The notes under the pieces are model-generated. The model did no database searches, was not told the DNA's origin, and worked only from the letters and a program-made list of their open reading frames with translations. A DNA stretch of 64,000 nt from Vibrio crassostreae (GTDB lineage: Bacteria > Pseudomonadota > Gammaproteobacteria > Enterobacterales > Vibrionaceae), in NCBI RefSeq assembly GCF_024347415.1, contig NZ_AP025477.1, forward strand, positions 1,883,965-1,947,964, given 5' to 3'. A program made the position numbers and the translations under genes. Shown piece by piece: positions 33,151-42,509 of the stretch (positions are counted from its first letter, which is position 1; each line of letters starts with the position of its first letter).

Positions 33151-34614
33151 TTACTTAGTGCTGTGAGCTAGAGAAGTTTCTACGGAGTCTTCTGACTGTT
33201 CAGGCTTTGCACGTGCAATACCAAACCCAGTGAAGCCATAAATCAGAGCGAAAACGACACCGGTGTAACATTGGATTGCCCAAGGTAGGTAATCTAGCGT
33301 CGCTACACCGAGCGTGCTTGCCATGTAAATACCTGCCGCAGTCCAAGGAACCAGTGGTTCGATGATTGTGCCTGCGTCTTCAATGGATCTAGATAGGTTT
33401 TTAGTGTCTAGCCCCATTTTACGGTAAGCGTTCTGGAACAGTTCACCAGGGATAAGAAGTGCTAATTTACCGTCAGAGGTCGTGAATACTACTGTGATGG
33501 TTGCAATCACTGTTGATGCGATAAGTTGTCCTGTTGAGTGAATCATATGCAAGAAACGACCTAGTACCACATTCAAAGCGCCGGTTAGGCTTAAAACACC
33601 TGCAAAAGAGAACGCACAGAAAACCAGTAGGATGGTGCTCATCATTGAGAACAGCCCACCACGGTTTAGCAGCTTAGACACATCAGGAATTAGTCCATCA
33701 ATCGCTGTACCTTTCGCTTCAAACAGAGCGACATTGAAGCCGTCGACATAAGCTTGGAAACCTTGTTGTAGAGAGAAACCTTGTAGAACCATACCTAATA
33801 CAATCGCAAGAGCAGACGCACCTAACATCAGTGGTAGAACAGGCTTTTTGGTGAGTGCGCCCCACAGAATCATCACTGGTGGGATGATCAAAAGGATATT
33901 GAAGTTGTATAGGCTATCCAGTCCCGCAAGAATTTGAGTGACCTTTTCTGGTTCACCTACGTTCGCGATATCTGCACTTTGGCCTGCAAAGAAGAAGACA
34001 ACTGATGCAATCACAAACCCAGGCAGCGTTGTGTAAAGCATGTGCTGAATGTGTTCGTACAATGTGGTGCCTGAAACGACAGGCGCAAAGTTAGTTGAGT
34101 CTGAAAGAGGGGAGATCTTGTCGCCAAAATATGCGCCAGAAACAACAGCACCCGCGGCAGCTGCCAATGATACATCTAGACCGGCCGCAACGCCCATAAG
34201 TGCAACACCAACCGTGCCCGCAGATCCCCAAGAAGTACCAGTACATACAGAGACAACAACAGTAACGAAAAAGGCAGCAATAAGTATGTATTCAGCGCTG
34301 ATGACTTTAAGCCCCCAGTAAACCATATAAGGGATTGTGCCACTGATCATCCAGCTTGCGATAAGACCGCCCACCGAAACCAATATCAAGATAACAGGCA
34401 TCGCTTTTGCAAGTTTCTCAACAATCGCGTTGATGATGTCATCCCAGTTGTAGCCCATCTTCCAAGCAATGCATGCGGTGAAAGTCGCAGAAATGAGTAG
34501 CAGAACTTCAATGCGAAGTCCTAAAACACCGTATCCAATAGCAAGTAGCGCAAACATAACGGCGATGGGCGCTAATGCTAATCCGAACGATGGTAGAGGC
34601 TTTGAGTTATTCAT
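33151..34614 (-). CDS. nhaC: NhaC-family Na+/H+ antiporter
   Basis: A 487-residue membrane protein with about 12 helices. Typical NhaC stretches are GYNWDDIINAIVEKLAKAMPVILILVSVGGLIASW, CTGTSWGSAGTVGVALMGVAAGL and GAYFGDKISPLSDSTNFAP. NhaC proteins exchange protons or organic acids for sodium, and several relatives (MleN, TetA(L)-like activity excepted) are metabolite antiporters. Pairing with a C-S lyase suggests this one may carry an amino acid or its product (inference). A LacI operator lies 90 bp upstream. Confidence 0.9.
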   Translation of the reverse strand: MNNSKPLPSFGLALAPIAVMFALLAIGYGVLGLRIEVLLLISATFTACIAWKMGYNWDDIINAIVEKLAKAMPVILILVSVGGLIASWMISGTIPYMVYWGLKVISAEYILIAAFFVTVVVSVCTGTSWGSAGTVGVALMGVAAGLDVSLAAAAGAVVSGAYFGDKISPLSDSTNFAPVVSGTTLYEHIQHMLYTTLPGFVIASVVFFFAGQSADIANVGEPEKVTQILAGLDSLYNFNILLIIPPVMILWGALTKKPVLPLMLGASALAIVLGMVLQGFSLQQGFQAYVDGFNVALFEAKGTAIDGLIPDVSKLLNRGGLFSMMSTILLVFCAFSFAGVLSLTGALNVVLGRFLHMIHSTGQLIASTVIATITVVFTTSDGKLALLIPGELFQNAYRKMGLDTKNLSRSIEDAGTIIEPLVPWTAAGIYMASTLGVATLDYLPWAIQCYTGVVFALIYGFTGFGIARAKPEQSEDSVETSLAHSTK

Positions 34615-34702
34615 ATTTGTTGTCCTCAGGTGAATGTAGGGTTTGTTCGGAATGGATAATAAGCGTGCTCTGAAATCGAAAGTGCGACTTCAATGCTGTT
34701 TT

Positions 34703-34720
34703 CATGTAAGCGGTTACATG
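34703..34720. promoter_or_regulatory. LacI-type operator of the nhaC-malY operon
   Basis: CATGTAAGCGGTTACATG has 7-bp perfect arms around a GCGG centre containing the CG step expected for LacI/GalR regulators. It lies between the nhaC start and the end of the lacI-like gene. Confidence 0.75.
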
Positions 34721-34759
34721 AGGTGTATACATGAGATTTTGGTCACGTTTCGTCTCATT

Positions 34760-35764
34760 TTAGTGCTTGATTGACTTAACCGTCTGCCTTTCAACCAGTG
34801 TCGCTTCGAATTTATGTTGCTTAGGAGGGGCGTATCCTGCGGCTTTAAGTTTTATGGCAAGGTTAGCCGCATAAGTCGACATCTCGTCGATAGGGTTGTG
34901 CATGGTGGTTAACCGAGGGTAAAGATAGCGAGCGAGCAAAACATCATCAAAGCCGATCACAGAAATATCGTTGGGAACCGAGATGCCTTGATCTTGCAAG
35001 CTCGTCATTAAGCCTGCAGCCATTACATCATTGAAGGTGACGGCGGCTGTGACCTCGGGGCATTGGTTTACTAAGATGTCACCCGCCGCTTCACCACCTG
35101 ATTCACTAAAGTTTTGGTTGATGATCCAATTAGGCTGTATTTCGATATTGGCCGCTTTCATCGCTTCTTGGTAGCCCTGTAAACGGTCTGTTCGGTCTTG
35201 GATTGGAAGGTCGCTCGAGACATAGGCGATTTTTCGATGACCCAGCTCGATGAGGTGCTGTACTGATATTTGAGATCCGAGTTTATTATCTACCCATACA
35301 GAGCGATTTGATATTTGAGCAATCGTGCGGTTGAGTAAAACCATTGCAGGTAATTGAGCGGAGTAACGCAGTAACGTGGTGTCATCGAGCATCTTTGAAT
35401 GAATGACCATTGCTTCACAACCTTGGCTGATAAGAAAGTCGAGGCCTTCTTTTTCTCGCTGAGCATTGTGTCCGCCACTTACCACGACCAATTGGTAACC
35501 ATTGGTTCTAGCCACTTCTTCGACACTCTTCGCGACCAGAGCAAAAAATGGATCGGCAAGGTTGCCAGTCAGTAATCCAAGCGTATTGCTGCTTCTACTT
35601 GCCAAGGCTGTTGCGCGAGCATCTTTGTGGTAATTGAGCTCTTTTACTGCACGTTCTACGCGCTCTAGCGTGATAGGTTCAACGTAGCAGGTTCGGTTTA
35701 ATACACGAGAAACCGTTGCTGTTGAAACCCCTGCAAGTGCTGCTACATCTTTTATTGTTGCCAC
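34760..35764 (-). CDS. LacI/GalR-family repressor
   Basis: A 334-residue protein from the GTG at 35764, which gives the classical MATIKDVAALAGVSTATVSRVLN start; a TTG at 35779 would add five residues. The helix-turn-helix and hinge helix (ARATALASRSSNTLGLL) are complete, and the periplasmic-binding-like effector domain is complete (LGHRKIAYVSSDL, DISVIGFDDVLLARYLYPRLTTM). It lies just upstream of nhaC-malY in the same direction, with a fitting operator between, and probably represses that operon. A LacI regulator for an amino-acid-type operon is unusual. Confidence 0.93.
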   Translation of the reverse strand: MATIKDVAALAGVSTATVSRVLNRTCYVEPITLERVERAVKELNYHKDARATALASRSSNTLGLLTGNLADPFFALVAKSVEEVARTNGYQLVVVSGGHNAQREKEGLDFLISQGCEAMVIHSKMLDDTTLLRYSAQLPAMVLLNRTIAQISNRSVWVDNKLGSQISVQHLIELGHRKIAYVSSDLPIQDRTDRLQGYQEAMKAANIEIQPNWIINQNFSESGGEAAGDILVNQCPEVTAAVTFNDVMAAGLMTSLQDQGISVPNDISVIGFDDVLLARYLYPRLTTMHNPIDEMSTYAANLAIKLKAAGYAPPKQHKFEATLVERQTVKSIKH

Positions 35765-35883
35765 GTTTAATTCTGCCAAGCATAGAAAGGCTGCGAGTGT
35801 AGCGAATCTCTAATGTTTAATATGTTAATAAGGTCAAAGCTATTAACTCTTGATTGAGAATATTAGTCGAATACTCAAAATAT

Positions 35884-37326
35884 CTAACGTACGTGCTTAG
35901 CTATTATCTTCGCCAGCGTCACAATCCCTTCTTTCCACTCTTTGCTCTCCTCAATGTTAGCGACAGTGAAGCGCAAGCAGTGTTTGTATTGGTCATTGGT
36001 CCCAAACACTGTACCGGGTAAAATCCCCAACTTATGCTTTAAACAGTCTTGATAGACGGCATAGCTGTCGACCGACTCAGGCAGTGTTATCCAGTTGAGA
36101 AATGAGCCTTCCGGCTTTGATAGGTGGTAGTGTCCGACAAGGTGCGGGTAACTATCCAGAGCTTGAATTAACAAACTTTGGAACTGTTTTTGATTGGTTT
36201 GGTAGAGGCGTTTCATTTTGGATAAATGACTGCGATATTTACCGGTAGTGAGGAATTGACCCACCGCGGATTGCATGAGGTTTGAGCTGCCCATGTTGTC
36301 ACATAAAAGGTACTTTTCGACCAAGGGCTGATAGCGCCCAGAAAGTAACCAACCGATTCGCAAGCGTGAGTCTAAAGTCTTGGATAGTGAGTTCACGTAG
36401 ATGACACGGTCTTGGTCATCCAGCTCTTTCAAGCTCGCAATCGGTGTATCGAATGCCAAACTACCGAACACATCGTCTTCGATAATCGGCAAAGATCCGG
36501 TGATCTCCAGTAATGCTTTTCGATTCGCCAATGGCATCCGTGAACCGGTTGGATTGGTAAAGTTTGGCGTTAGCAGTAAGGTTTTCACTTCCCATTTGCC
36601 CAGCGCACTTTGTAGTGATGGGATATCAATACCGTGGCTAACGCTGCTGGGAATTTCAAGGGCTTGTAAGCCAAGCGACTCAAGTAAAAGTAGATTGCCG
36701 AAGTAACATGGCGACTCGACCGCCACTATGTCCCCCGGCTTGGTGAGCGCACGTAAAGCTAAACTGATCGCCTGTTGAGCTCCATGAGTAATCGCAATCT
36801 CTTTCGATCCCGCAGGCACACCAAGATCATGGGTGATCTTTAACAATTGCTTTACTAATTGCTCGTCTCCAGGAGGCAGTTGGTAATAACCGGGAAGCTG
36901 AGTTTGCAAACGACTGTGGCGACCGATCTCGGCGTACAAGCTACGAATCGCAGGGTTGTTGATATTGGGGTGTGCTGAGCCTGCCAATAGTTTTAGACGA
37001 CCTTTTGGACGAGAGAGTACCGATTTGGTGACAGATAATAGATCAACTTTTTGAGGTTGGCTTGATGCATCCCAGCTAGTGGTGTTGGGTGCTTTCACGC
37101 GATAACCCGACTTGGGAACCGAATAAACCCAGCCCGTCGCTTCCAACTCTTGATAGGCGCGAATCACGGTGTTTTTGCTCACACCCAATTGTTCGCTTAA
37201 TTGGCGTATCGAGGGAAGGCGATCGTCTGGGTGAAATAACCCTTTATCAATCTGAGCCTTAATATGTTGTTCGGTAGCGAGATATTTATTGCCGCTGACT
37301 TCTGCTTCCACGTTGTTCTCCCTCAT
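35884..37326 (-). CDS. MocR-family regulator (GntR helix-turn-helix fused to aminotransferase)
   Basis: A 480-residue protein. Residues 15-78 are a GntR winged helix (LPSIRQLSEQLGVSKNTVIRAYQELEATGWVYSVPKSGY). Residues about 110-480 are a fold type I aminotransferase: GAQQAISLALRAL, ESPCYFGNLLL, TPNFTNPTGSRM, IEDDVFGSL and the PLP lysine 316 in VNSLSKTLDSRLRIGWLL. MocR proteins use PLP-bound ligands as effectors. It is divergent from an EamA exporter, and three direct repeats lie between them, as is usual for MocR operators. Confidence 0.93.
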   Translation of the reverse strand: MRENNVEAEVSGNKYLATEQHIKAQIDKGLFHPDDRLPSIRQLSEQLGVSKNTVIRAYQELEATGWVYSVPKSGYRVKAPNTTSWDASSQPQKVDLLSVTKSVLSRPKGRLKLLAGSAHPNINNPAIRSLYAEIGRHSRLQTQLPGYYQLPPGDEQLVKQLLKITHDLGVPAGSKEIAITHGAQQAISLALRALTKPGDIVAVESPCYFGNLLLLESLGLQALEIPSSVSHGIDIPSLQSALGKWEVKTLLLTPNFTNPTGSRMPLANRKALLEITGSLPIIEDDVFGSLAFDTPIASLKELDDQDRVIYVNSLSKTLDSRLRIGWLLSGRYQPLVEKYLLCDNMGSSNLMQSAVGQFLTTGKYRSHLSKMKRLYQTNQKQFQSLLIQALDSYPHLVGHYHLSKPEGSFLNWITLPESVDSYAVYQDCLKHKLGILPGTVFGTNDQYKHCLRFTVANIEESKEWKEGIVTLAKIIAKHVR

Positions 37327-37337
37327 AGCTCACACTC

Positions 37338-37388
37338 AATCTGTAACCATTTAAAGTGTTATATCTGTATCTTTATTAGTTATCTGTA
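37338..37388. promoter_or_regulatory. Direct repeats, candidate MocR operator
   Basis: Three direct copies of ATCTGTA at 37339-37345, 37363-37369 and 37382-37388; the last two share TATCTGTA. Start-to-start spacings are 24 and 19 bp. They lie between divergent genes. Confidence 0.5.
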
Positions 37389-37435
37389 CCCAACTAAGGT
37401 AACAGCATTGATGAAGAGTTGACCAGAGGTTTGTA

Positions 37436-38335
37436 ATGCTGATTAAAATGATTCCGTTTGTGTTTGTAATATTGTGGTCGTCAGGCTTTGTTGGCGCTCG
37501 TCTTGGCGTGGAATACGCAGAACCCGCAACATTACTTTCACTAAGGATGGTAGCCAACGTGGCGCTGTTCTTAGTTTTAATTGCAATCCTTAAGCGTCGT
37601 ATCCCTCGTGGTCGAGCATTCTTCCACGCTGCTGTGGTCGGCATCTTGATTCATGGTTTCTACCTTGGTGGCACTTATCTGGCAATTGATATGGGTATGC
37701 CTGCCGGGTTGAGTTCTCTACTTGTTGGCTTACAACCGATTCTCACCGCATTAATTATGATCAGCTGTACTTCGCAGCGTTTTAATTTTGCACAGTGGTT
37801 GGGATTAGCGCTTGGTTTTGCGGGTATTAGTTTGGTGTTGATGGGCAATATTGAATGGCAGTCAGACGACCAAAAAGGCTTGGCAACGTTATTGTGTTTG
37901 GTTTCTTTGGTTGGTATTACCTGCGGGACTCTGTATCAGAAGCGCTTCTGTCAGGGCACTGATATGGTCGGCGGTGCGATGGTGCAATATTTGGCTTCTG
38001 CAGCGTTGTTTCTGCCGTTCGCAATGCGTTATGAAACTATGCAAGTGAACTGGACGGTAGAATTCACGTTGACTCTAATCTGGCTGGTGGTCGTTCTGTC
38101 TTGTGTTGCCATCCTATTGTTGCTTTACATGGTAGAGCACGGTGCATCTTCAAGTGTGGCTTCGGTCTTTTACTTGGTGCCACCGACGACAGCAATCCAA
38201 GCGTGGCTTATTTTCGGTGAGTCGTTCGACATCTATGGCGCGATGGGCTTTGCCTTGTCTGCTGCGGCGGTTTATTTGGTGGTGAGGAAGCCAGAATGGA
38301 TTAAGGCTCGCAGGAGAACAGTGTTAGAGCGGTAG
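37436..38335 (+). CDS. EamA/DMT-family metabolite exporter
   Basis: A 299-residue transporter with ten predicted membrane helices in two EamA repeats (MIPFVFVILWSSGFVGARLG; second repeat beginning near 150). GLSSLLVGLQPILTALI and ASSSVASVFYLVPPTTAIQAWLIFGE are typical. It exports small metabolites, often amino acids. Divergent from the MocR gene, which probably controls it. AGAGG is upstream of the ATG; an ATG at 37448 is an alternative start. Confidence 0.9.
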   Translation: MLIKMIPFVFVILWSSGFVGARLGVEYAEPATLLSLRMVANVALFLVLIAILKRRIPRGRAFFHAAVVGILIHGFYLGGTYLAIDMGMPAGLSSLLVGLQPILTALIMISCTSQRFNFAQWLGLALGFAGISLVLMGNIEWQSDDQKGLATLLCLVSLVGITCGTLYQKRFCQGTDMVGGAMVQYLASAALFLPFAMRYETMQVNWTVEFTLTLIWLVVVLSCVAILLLLYMVEHGASSSVASVFYLVPPTTAIQAWLIFGESFDIYGAMGFALSAAAVYLVVRKPEWIKARRRTVLER

Positions 38336-38383
38336 TGTGTATATCATAATTAACTCCACTTAACGTCAGTAACTAGAAACAAA

Positions 38384-38410
38384 AAAGAGCCTGAACATTC
38401 AGGCTCTTTC
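38384..38410. terminator. Terminator between EamA and DUF3010 genes
   Basis: AAAGAGCCTGAA pairs with TTCAGGCTCTTT around a CA loop, with A/T runs both sides; the flanking genes are convergent. Confidence 0.85.
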
Positions 38411-38439
38411 TGTATCAAATATTGGCTAGCGACTTTTGA

Positions 38440-38865
38440 TTAGCGCTTCATCAAGCAAGCATATGCCGTAGTAAACGGTGCTTCTTGGTATTGCTTAAGG
38501 CCAGTTTCTTTGAATTTCATCATTAGAGGGTTGCGCTTGAGGCTCTCTTTGATGTCAGCAGGTGATACAACGGTTACATCTAGGCCGTCGATCAGTTGAA
38601 TTGCTGCTTCTAGTTTGAAACCAAAGCCACCGCCAGCAAATTTGCCTTTAGTTTGGCGTTGACGAATTACAACTTTATCTACTTGGTAATCTTCCATTAA
38701 CTTTGCAAAAGAGAATTGAAAGTCTTTCATATTCTGTGTGTCGTTTGCGTCGCTAATTGAAACTTTAGAAACTCGGCAATCAGGAATGTTAAATACACCA
38801 TCTGATAGAGAAAGAAGACAGATGACTGCATCGTTACCTTTGATTTCAACACCACAAATTTTCAT
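38440..38865 (-). CDS. DUF3010 family protein
   Basis: A 141-residue protein recognised as the DUF3010 type found in Vibrio and relatives (MKICGVEIKGNDAVICLLSL; VVIRQRQTKGKFAGGGFGFKLEAAIQL; PFTTAYACL). The opening strand with a conserved acidic residue and the Glu in KLEAAIQL recall the RNase H-like fold, but catalytic function is not established. Stand-alone gene. Confidence 0.8.
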   Translation of the reverse strand: MKICGVEIKGNDAVICLLSLSDGVFNIPDCRVSKVSISDANDTQNMKDFQFSFAKLMEDYQVDKVVIRQRQTKGKFAGGGFGFKLEAAIQLIDGLDVTVVSPADIKESLKRNPLMMKFKETGLKQYQEAPFTTAYACLMKR

Positions 38866-39124
38866 GTTCTTACCTACTTATTTTAGAGCCCTACATTATG
38901 GTGTTATTTCTCACACTTCTCCAGTATTTGCGCGTATCAGCGGAAAATAAGTCTAAATCAGAGAGTATTTTAGTCGCCGAAAGTTAACCTTTGAGTGAAA
39001 AAACATCACACGAATTCACGGTATCGTTTGCTATGAGATGAAGCTCACAAAAGCTTAGCGGGATTTCATATGTGTACTGTATATTGCGCGCGCATCCCTA
39101 TTTGAAGTGTGGTTATTAATCCCA

Positions 39125-40762
39125 ATGAATATCAATAATCTTTCGATTAAGAGTAAAATCGCGATCCCGCTGTTGGTGATTGTGATTGTTTTTTCTACCG
39201 TTACCGTGCTCAACGTTATCAGATCAAATGCTCAAGCTGCGATTAATAACGAGCTCAACAATGTGGTTCAGCCTGTGTTAGATAACCTAGAAGATGGTTA
39301 CCGCGATATCTACCAAATCATCGCTTCGGCACAAGGTTTGTTACTTGCTAAAGACCAAACGGCGATTGAGTACCAAAAGTTTGAATTTAAAGACAACGCT
39401 TACAAAGCGGTTCCTCGTTTTCAAAGTGTCGAAACCTTGTATCAAGCGGGCGTGTTGGATCCATCTTCACGTGGTGAGCTATCGAAGCTGGTGAATGCGA
39501 TGAGTAAGTGGGTGGCGCTGCATGAACCAATGTTTGCAGACCCTACGAACGCGCACCAATACAATATTGATTACTCACATGCATTAGATGCCGAGTTTGC
39601 GACTATTCGTAAGCAACTGCGTGATATCAGAACCTTGATTGAACTGAAGCAGAAAGAGCTTCGCCAGCAAGCCGATGACTCTATTGAATCAAGTAAGTTG
39701 ATCATCGAAGTCGGTATGGCCGTTGCTGTATTCGCTGCAATCTTCGCGATGTGGTTGTCGAACCGTTTCATTATTCAACCCATTCAGGACGTTGAGAAAG
39801 CGATGAATGAAATCGCTTCGGGGGACGGTAATCTGTCTCAACGAATGAAGGTCGAAGGTAATGATGAGATTGCTCGTTTAAGCTCTGCTTTCAATCAGTT
39901 TGTTGGCAAGATCCACGTCACGGTCGAACAAGTTATTTTCACATCGAATGCGGTACGCGCTGAGATGGAAAACATCAAATCGTTAACCCAGAGTGTTGCT
40001 GAGTTCTCTTCAAATCAGCAGCGAGAAAGTGAAGTAGTCGCGGCGGCGGTTCATGAGATGCAAGCAACCAGTGAAGTGGTCAGTGGCAATGCATTAGATG
40101 CAGCAACCGCAAGTAACGTGGCGAACCATGAAGTGGAATCGGCAGATACCACGCTTGGCTTGACCGTGACTTCGATTGAACGCCTTGCGCAAGATATTGA
40201 GAACGCGGGTGGTGTAGTTCAAGAACTGGACACAGATGTGAAGAACATCGCCTCAATCCTTGGTGTGATCAAAGGTATTGCAGAACAAACTAACCTATTG
40301 GCATTAAATGCTGCGATTGAAGCAGCACGTGCCGGTGAACAAGGTCGTGGCTTTGCGGTTGTAGCTGATGAAGTTCGTGCGCTTGCAAGTAAAACTCAAG
40401 ACAGCACTGGCGAAATTCAATCAATGATTGAACGCTTAGAAGTTGGTGCGAAACACGCGGTTGGTGTAATGACTGAAAGCAAAGTGAGTGGCGAGAAAAC
40501 CATTGTTCAAGCAGGAACAGCGGCATCTTCATTGAGTGAGATTCGCAACTCAATCGGCAAGATGAACGACATGAACACACAAATCGCAACGGCGGCTTCG
40601 CAACAGTCTCAAGTGTCCGAAGAAGTGAATAAGAATGTTCAACGCATCGCTGAAAGCACCATGCAAATGGTTGAAATGGCGAGCAGCGCAGAAAATGCAT
40701 GTATGGCATTGGCAGAACAGTGTGAGGCGCTAGATAGCCTAGTGTCTCAGTTTGAAGTTTAA
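39125..40762 (+). CDS. Methyl-accepting chemotaxis protein
   Basis: About 545 residues from the ATG at 39125; a GTG at 39107 is possible, and neither has a strong ribosome site. Membrane helices are near 8-28 and 192-212. The periplasmic domain (about 30-190) is helical with no recognised Cache or NIT motif, closer to a four-helix-bundle type ([20 protein letters not shown]). HAMP follows ([27 protein letters not shown]), then the signalling domain with [20 protein letters not shown] near 385. Ligand unknown. Confidence 0.92.
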   Translation: MNINNLSIKSKIAIPLLVIVIVFSTVTVLNVIRSNAQAAINNELNNVVQPVLDNLEDGYRDIYQIIASAQGLLLAKDQTAIEYQKFEFKDNAYKAVPRFQSVETLYQAGVLDPSSRGELSKLVNAMSKWVALHEPMFADPTNAHQYNIDYSHALDAEFATIRKQLRDIRTLIELKQKELRQQADDSIESSKLIIEVGMAVAVFAAIFAMWLSNRFIIQPIQDVEKAMNEIASGDGNLSQRMKVEGNDEIARLSSAFNQFVGKIHVTVEQVIFTSNAVRAEMENIKSLTQSVAEFSSNQQRESEVVAAAVHEMQATSEVVSGNALDAATASNVANHEVESADTTLGLTVTSIERLAQDIENAGGVVQELDTDVKNIASILGVIKGIAEQTNLLALNAAIEAARAGEQGRGFAVVADEVRALASKTQDSTGEIQSMIERLEVGAKHAVGVMTESKVSGEKTIVQAGTAASSLSEIRNSIGKMNDMNTQIATAASQQSQVSEEVNKNVQRIAESTMQMVEMASSAENACMALAEQCEALDSLVSQFEV

Positions 40763-40837
40763 TTTTCAAAGTAGACAGACGAATATGAGCTGATACTGGT
40801 TGTTCGTTTGAATTCCATTAATCAGCGCTGAAGGTCA

Positions 40838-40870
40838 AAAAAGCCCGTGCTCAATGAGTACGGGCTTTCT
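40838..40870. terminator. Terminator after the chemoreceptor
   Basis: AAAAGCCCGT pairs with ACGGGCTTT around a GCTCAATGAGT loop, followed by CTTTTAG. Confidence 0.8.
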
Positions 40871-40914
40871 TTTAGATACTAGGTCGGTTTTGAGATCTAA
40901 TTAATCGTTCGGTA

Positions 40915-41262
40915 TTAGCTGCTGCGACCGTCTTTGTATGTGTAACGGTAGTCAACTTTTACGTTCGCTTGGTAATGAACATCGCCGCTCATGTTAGTGA
41001 TTTTTTTCACTTCCATGTTCGCGTCATCAATCTTGAACGAATCGTATTTAGTTGTTTGTTGGAACTGTGGCAGTTCTCTTGAAAGCTCAAAAGGTGTTTT
41101 TGCGCTTAACTCATCCATAAGGTTAGTTCCTGCATCGTATGCTTCCGCTTCAGTAACAAATGTATCAGATTTTAGCGTTGTTTCTTGAATCGTAGTTTTG
41201 GTTGCTGCGAACGCTGTTGTGCTGAGTACAAGAGTTGATGCAAGTATGATTAATTTTTTCAT
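40915..41262 (-). CDS. DUF3316 family exported protein
   Basis: A 115-residue protein with a signal peptide (MKKLIILASTLVLSTTAFA, cleavage before ATKTT). The mature part has the DUF3316 pattern (AEAYDAGTNLMDELSAKTPFEL, VDYRYTYKDG at the end). Periplasmic; no function known. AGGAG lies upstream of the ATG. Confidence 0.85.
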   Translation of the reverse strand: MKKLIILASTLVLSTTAFAATKTTIQETTLKSDTFVTEAEAYDAGTNLMDELSAKTPFELSRELPQFQQTTKYDSFKIDDANMEVKKITNMSGDVHYQANVKVDYRYTYKDGRSS

Positions 41263-41524
41263 AGGAGTACCTTACTGTGTTGAAGTACCTGTGTTCCGGT
41301 ACAGAACCAACATATCAATGAAGTGGTAGGAGGAGTGTCAGGGGGAAATACGATTTTGTTAGTGTTCGGTAAGGAGTTTTGAGAAATGTCAGGTATCGGT
41401 TGGCGTTATTTTAATCAGTTGTGGCTGGCGAAGATTTATGCGCAAAGCATATCAAGCAAGGTGACACTGATATCTATCTTCAATACACTGTATGGGTAAC
41501 CAAAATTCAGCATAAGGTAAATGC

Positions 41525-42394
41525 ATGGCCAATTGGGAAGGGGTAATTGAGTTTGTTGCAGTGGCAGAGCGTGAAAGCTTTACTGGTGCGGCGCAGAAAC
41601 TCGCTACGTCGGTGGCTCAAATCAGTCGTAGGGTCGCAAACCTCGAAGAACGACTCGCAGTGAAACTGCTCAATCGAACGACCCGAAAGGTGTCTCTAAC
41701 AGAGGCTGGGCAACTCTATTATCAGCAGTGTAAGTTGCTGGTCGAGGGCTTAGAAATTGCTGAGCTTGCGGTCACGCAGATGCAATCCACACCAAAAGGC
41801 TTACTGAAAGTCACCGCGCCCGTGACCTATGGCGAACGCCAACTCGCACCGATACTTCACCAATTCTTAAAGCTTCATCCGCAAGTCGAGCTAGAGCTAA
41901 TGCTGACCAACCAAAAGCTCGACCTTATCGATTCTGGCGTTGATGTGGCGATTCGCCTTGGCCGCTTAGAAGATTCAAGCCTTGTGGCAAAGAAGCTCTC
42001 CCAACGACAACTCTACGTGTGTGCAAGCCCTGAATATATTGAGAGTTATGGCGAGCCGCATACGCTTTCTGAGTTAAGCCATCACCAATGCTTGGTCGGT
42101 GGCTTTGAGCACTGGCGCTTTAAAGAAAATGGTTGCCCTCGGTCGGTTCGTGTTAATGGGCGCATTAAGTGTAATAGTGGTTTAGCTTTATTGGATGCGG
42201 CAAAGCAGAGCATCGGCTTAGTGCAGCTACCGGAATACTACGTAAGCGAAGATCTTGATTCTGGTGAGTTGGTCGAAGTGTTATCCGATTACCGAGACGA
42301 TAAAGAGGGGATCTGGGCGCTTTACCCGCAGAATCGTAACCTATCTTCAAAGGTTCGCCTGCTGGTGGATTTCCTGTCTGAGCAATTGGATTAG
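41525..42394 (+). CDS. LysR-family regulator
   Basis: A 289-residue protein with the DhaA/AaeR-like LysR opening [59 protein letters not shown] and a substrate-binding C-terminal domain ([20 protein letters not shown]). No adjacent divergent gene makes a target obvious; its neighbours are DUF3316 and a chemoreceptor. Confidence 0.9.
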   Translation: MANWEGVIEFVAVAERESFTGAAQKLATSVAQISRRVANLEERLAVKLLNRTTRKVSLTEAGQLYYQQCKLLVEGLEIAELAVTQMQSTPKGLLKVTAPVTYGERQLAPILHQFLKLHPQVELELMLTNQKLDLIDSGVDVAIRLGRLEDSSLVAKKLSQRQLYVCASPEYIESYGEPHTLSELSHHQCLVGGFEHWRFKENGCPRSVRVNGRIKCNSGLALLDAAKQSIGLVQLPEYYVSEDLDSGELVEVLSDYRDDKEGIWALYPQNRNLSSKVRLLVDFLSEQLD

Positions 42395-42421
42395 TTTATG
42401 ATCTAAAGCCACCAACGAAAA

Positions 42422-42459
42422 AAAACGGGCTTTCGAATAGATATTCTGAAGCCCGTTTA
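42422..42459. terminator. Terminator between LysR and chemoreceptor genes
   Basis: AAAACGGGCTT pairs with AAGCCCGTTT around an AT-rich interior; the flanking genes are convergent. Confidence 0.8.
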
Positions 42460-42509
42460 CTTTTAATGATGATAGCTTTGAACGTTGAGTAGCGTTCACT
42501 TACTCGACA

